Below are positions 63,625-64,000 of a stretch of DNA of 64,000 bases, piece by piece. A program made the translations under genes and the position numbers. The notes below the pieces were generated by a model. The model did no database searches. It saw nothing but the letters and a program-made list of their open reading frames with translations, and was not told the origin of the DNA. The stretch's first letter is position 1. Each line of letters opens with the position of its first letter. The DNA comes from Azonexus sp. (GTDB lineage Bacteria; Pseudomonadota; Gammaproteobacteria; Burkholderiales; Rhodocyclaceae). The stretch is taken from the NCBI RefSeq assembly GCF_023150235.1, contig NZ_JAKLLH010000002.1, positions 150,676 through 214,675 on the forward strand, written 5' to 3'.

Positions 63625-63698
63625 GCGGGTGTAGCTCAATGGTAGAGCTGAAGCCTTCCAAGCTTAAGACGAGGGTTCGATTCCCTTCACCCGCTCCA
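63625..63698 (+). tRNA. tRNA-Gly (TCC anticodon)
   Basis: A 74-base tRNA; acceptor GCGGGTG/CACCCGC, anticodon loop CTTCCAA gives TCC, T-loop GGGTTCGATTCCC, encoded CCA. Confidence 0.95.
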
Positions 63699-63727
63699 CG
63701 AATCGATATGGTTGGAGTTTTGGGTAG

Positions 63728-63802
<75 letters not shown>

Positions 63803-63854
63803 CCATTAGCTTGCTTCTGGGTTTTTTGCTTACTTGATTATTTGAGGAACTGGA

Positions 63855-64000
63855 ATGGCTAAGGAAAAATTCGAGCGTACGAAACCGCACGTCAACGTTG
63901 GCACGATTGGTCACGTTGACCACGGCAAGACCACGCTGACTGCCGCAATCACTACCGTGCTGGCTGCCAAGTTCGGTGGCGCTGCCAAGAAGTACGACGA
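63855..64000 (+). CDS. tuf: Elongation factor Tu, N-terminal fragment
   Basis: The first 48 codons of EF-Tu, cut off by the window end. The start [20 protein letters not shown] is followed by the G1 motif GHVDHGKT (residues 19-26) that binds GTP phosphates. It delivers aminoacyl-tRNA to the ribosome. GAGGA lies eight bases before the start. The tRNA-Tyr/Gly/Thr-tuf linkage is the usual arrangement for tufB in proteobacteria. Confidence 0.97.
   Translation, partial: MAKEKFERTKPHVNVGTIGHVDHGKTTLTAAITTVLAAKFGGAAKKYD

Overview
The window is about 64 kb of GC-rich chromosome with tight operons and classical Gram-negative genes. The gene set points to a betaproteobacterium of the Rhodocyclales (Dechloromonas/Azonexus-like); this is an inference from gene content, not from a marker phylogeny. 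It rests on a PhaM-type granule regulator and a phasin, a PF08886-type GshA followed by GshB, a DUF3079 protein, a fused indolepyruvate:ferredoxin oxidoreductase, two branched-chain-type ABC systems, and the tRNA-Tyr/tRNA-Gly/tRNA-Thr/tuf block at the right end. There is no rRNA, CRISPR array, prophage or intact insertion sequence.

Layout. 1-6.8 kb: the end of ETF-quinone oxidoreductase, a diguanylate cyclase, the minCDE operon (minus strand), gpmI and a soluble chemoreceptor with a zinc-binding CZB tail. 6.8-9.1 kb: a polar amino acid ABC importer. 9.2-16.3 kb (minus): the indolepyruvate oxidoreductase, a Cache-type histidine kinase and a GlcD/D-lactate-type FAD oxidase. 16.5-21.3 kb: a complete livKHMGF operon. 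21.5-27.8 kb: a COG3650-like secreted protein, TerC, a membrane-anchored methyltransferase overlapping a histidine kinase with a degenerate receiver, a NarL-type regulator, PhaM and DUF3079. 27.9-29.5 kb: a lower-GC accessory island with a nuclease-like protein, a proline-rich 48-residue peptide and a membrane protein. 29.7-35.5 kb: ybiT, gshA-gshB-apbE plus a small membrane protein, and dtd. 35.6-41.5 kb: a hairpin cluster, a PilZ-STAS fusion, phasin, a DUF3334 (CheX-like) protein, a stand-alone CZB protein, an AEC transporter and a CaiB-type CoA transferase. 41.5-50 kb (minus): a second Liv-type importer flanked by two acyl-CoA ligase genes, with a divergent Crp/Fnr regulator. 50.9-58.7 kb: an NhaR-like regulator, htpX and a four-gene heavy-metal RND operon ending in a PII-like gene. 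58.7-64 kb: an unknown helical protein, a VOC protein, lgt, ilvD, cytochrome c, three tRNAs and the start of tuf.

How the genes work together. The metabolic theme is uptake and activation of organic and amino acids: two Liv systems, one polar amino acid importer, CoA ligases, a CoA transferase, indolepyruvate oxidoreductase, D-lactate-type oxidase and ETF-QO. Storage as polyhydroxyalkanoate (PhaM, phasin) and a dense signalling layer sit beside it (GGDEF, PilZ-STAS, two histidine kinases, CZB proteins).

The most unusual non-genic signal is a dispersed perfect palindrome with core CACGGTCGACCGTG. It has eight full copies and several half copies. It lies both between genes, often where a terminator is expected, and in frame inside genes, where it encodes short STV-like insertions. 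Other repeat signals are a 13-bp and a 7-bp tandem array that each touch the 3' end of a gene, an 18-bp repeat in minC, and four consecutive hairpins downstream of the PilZ-STAS gene.
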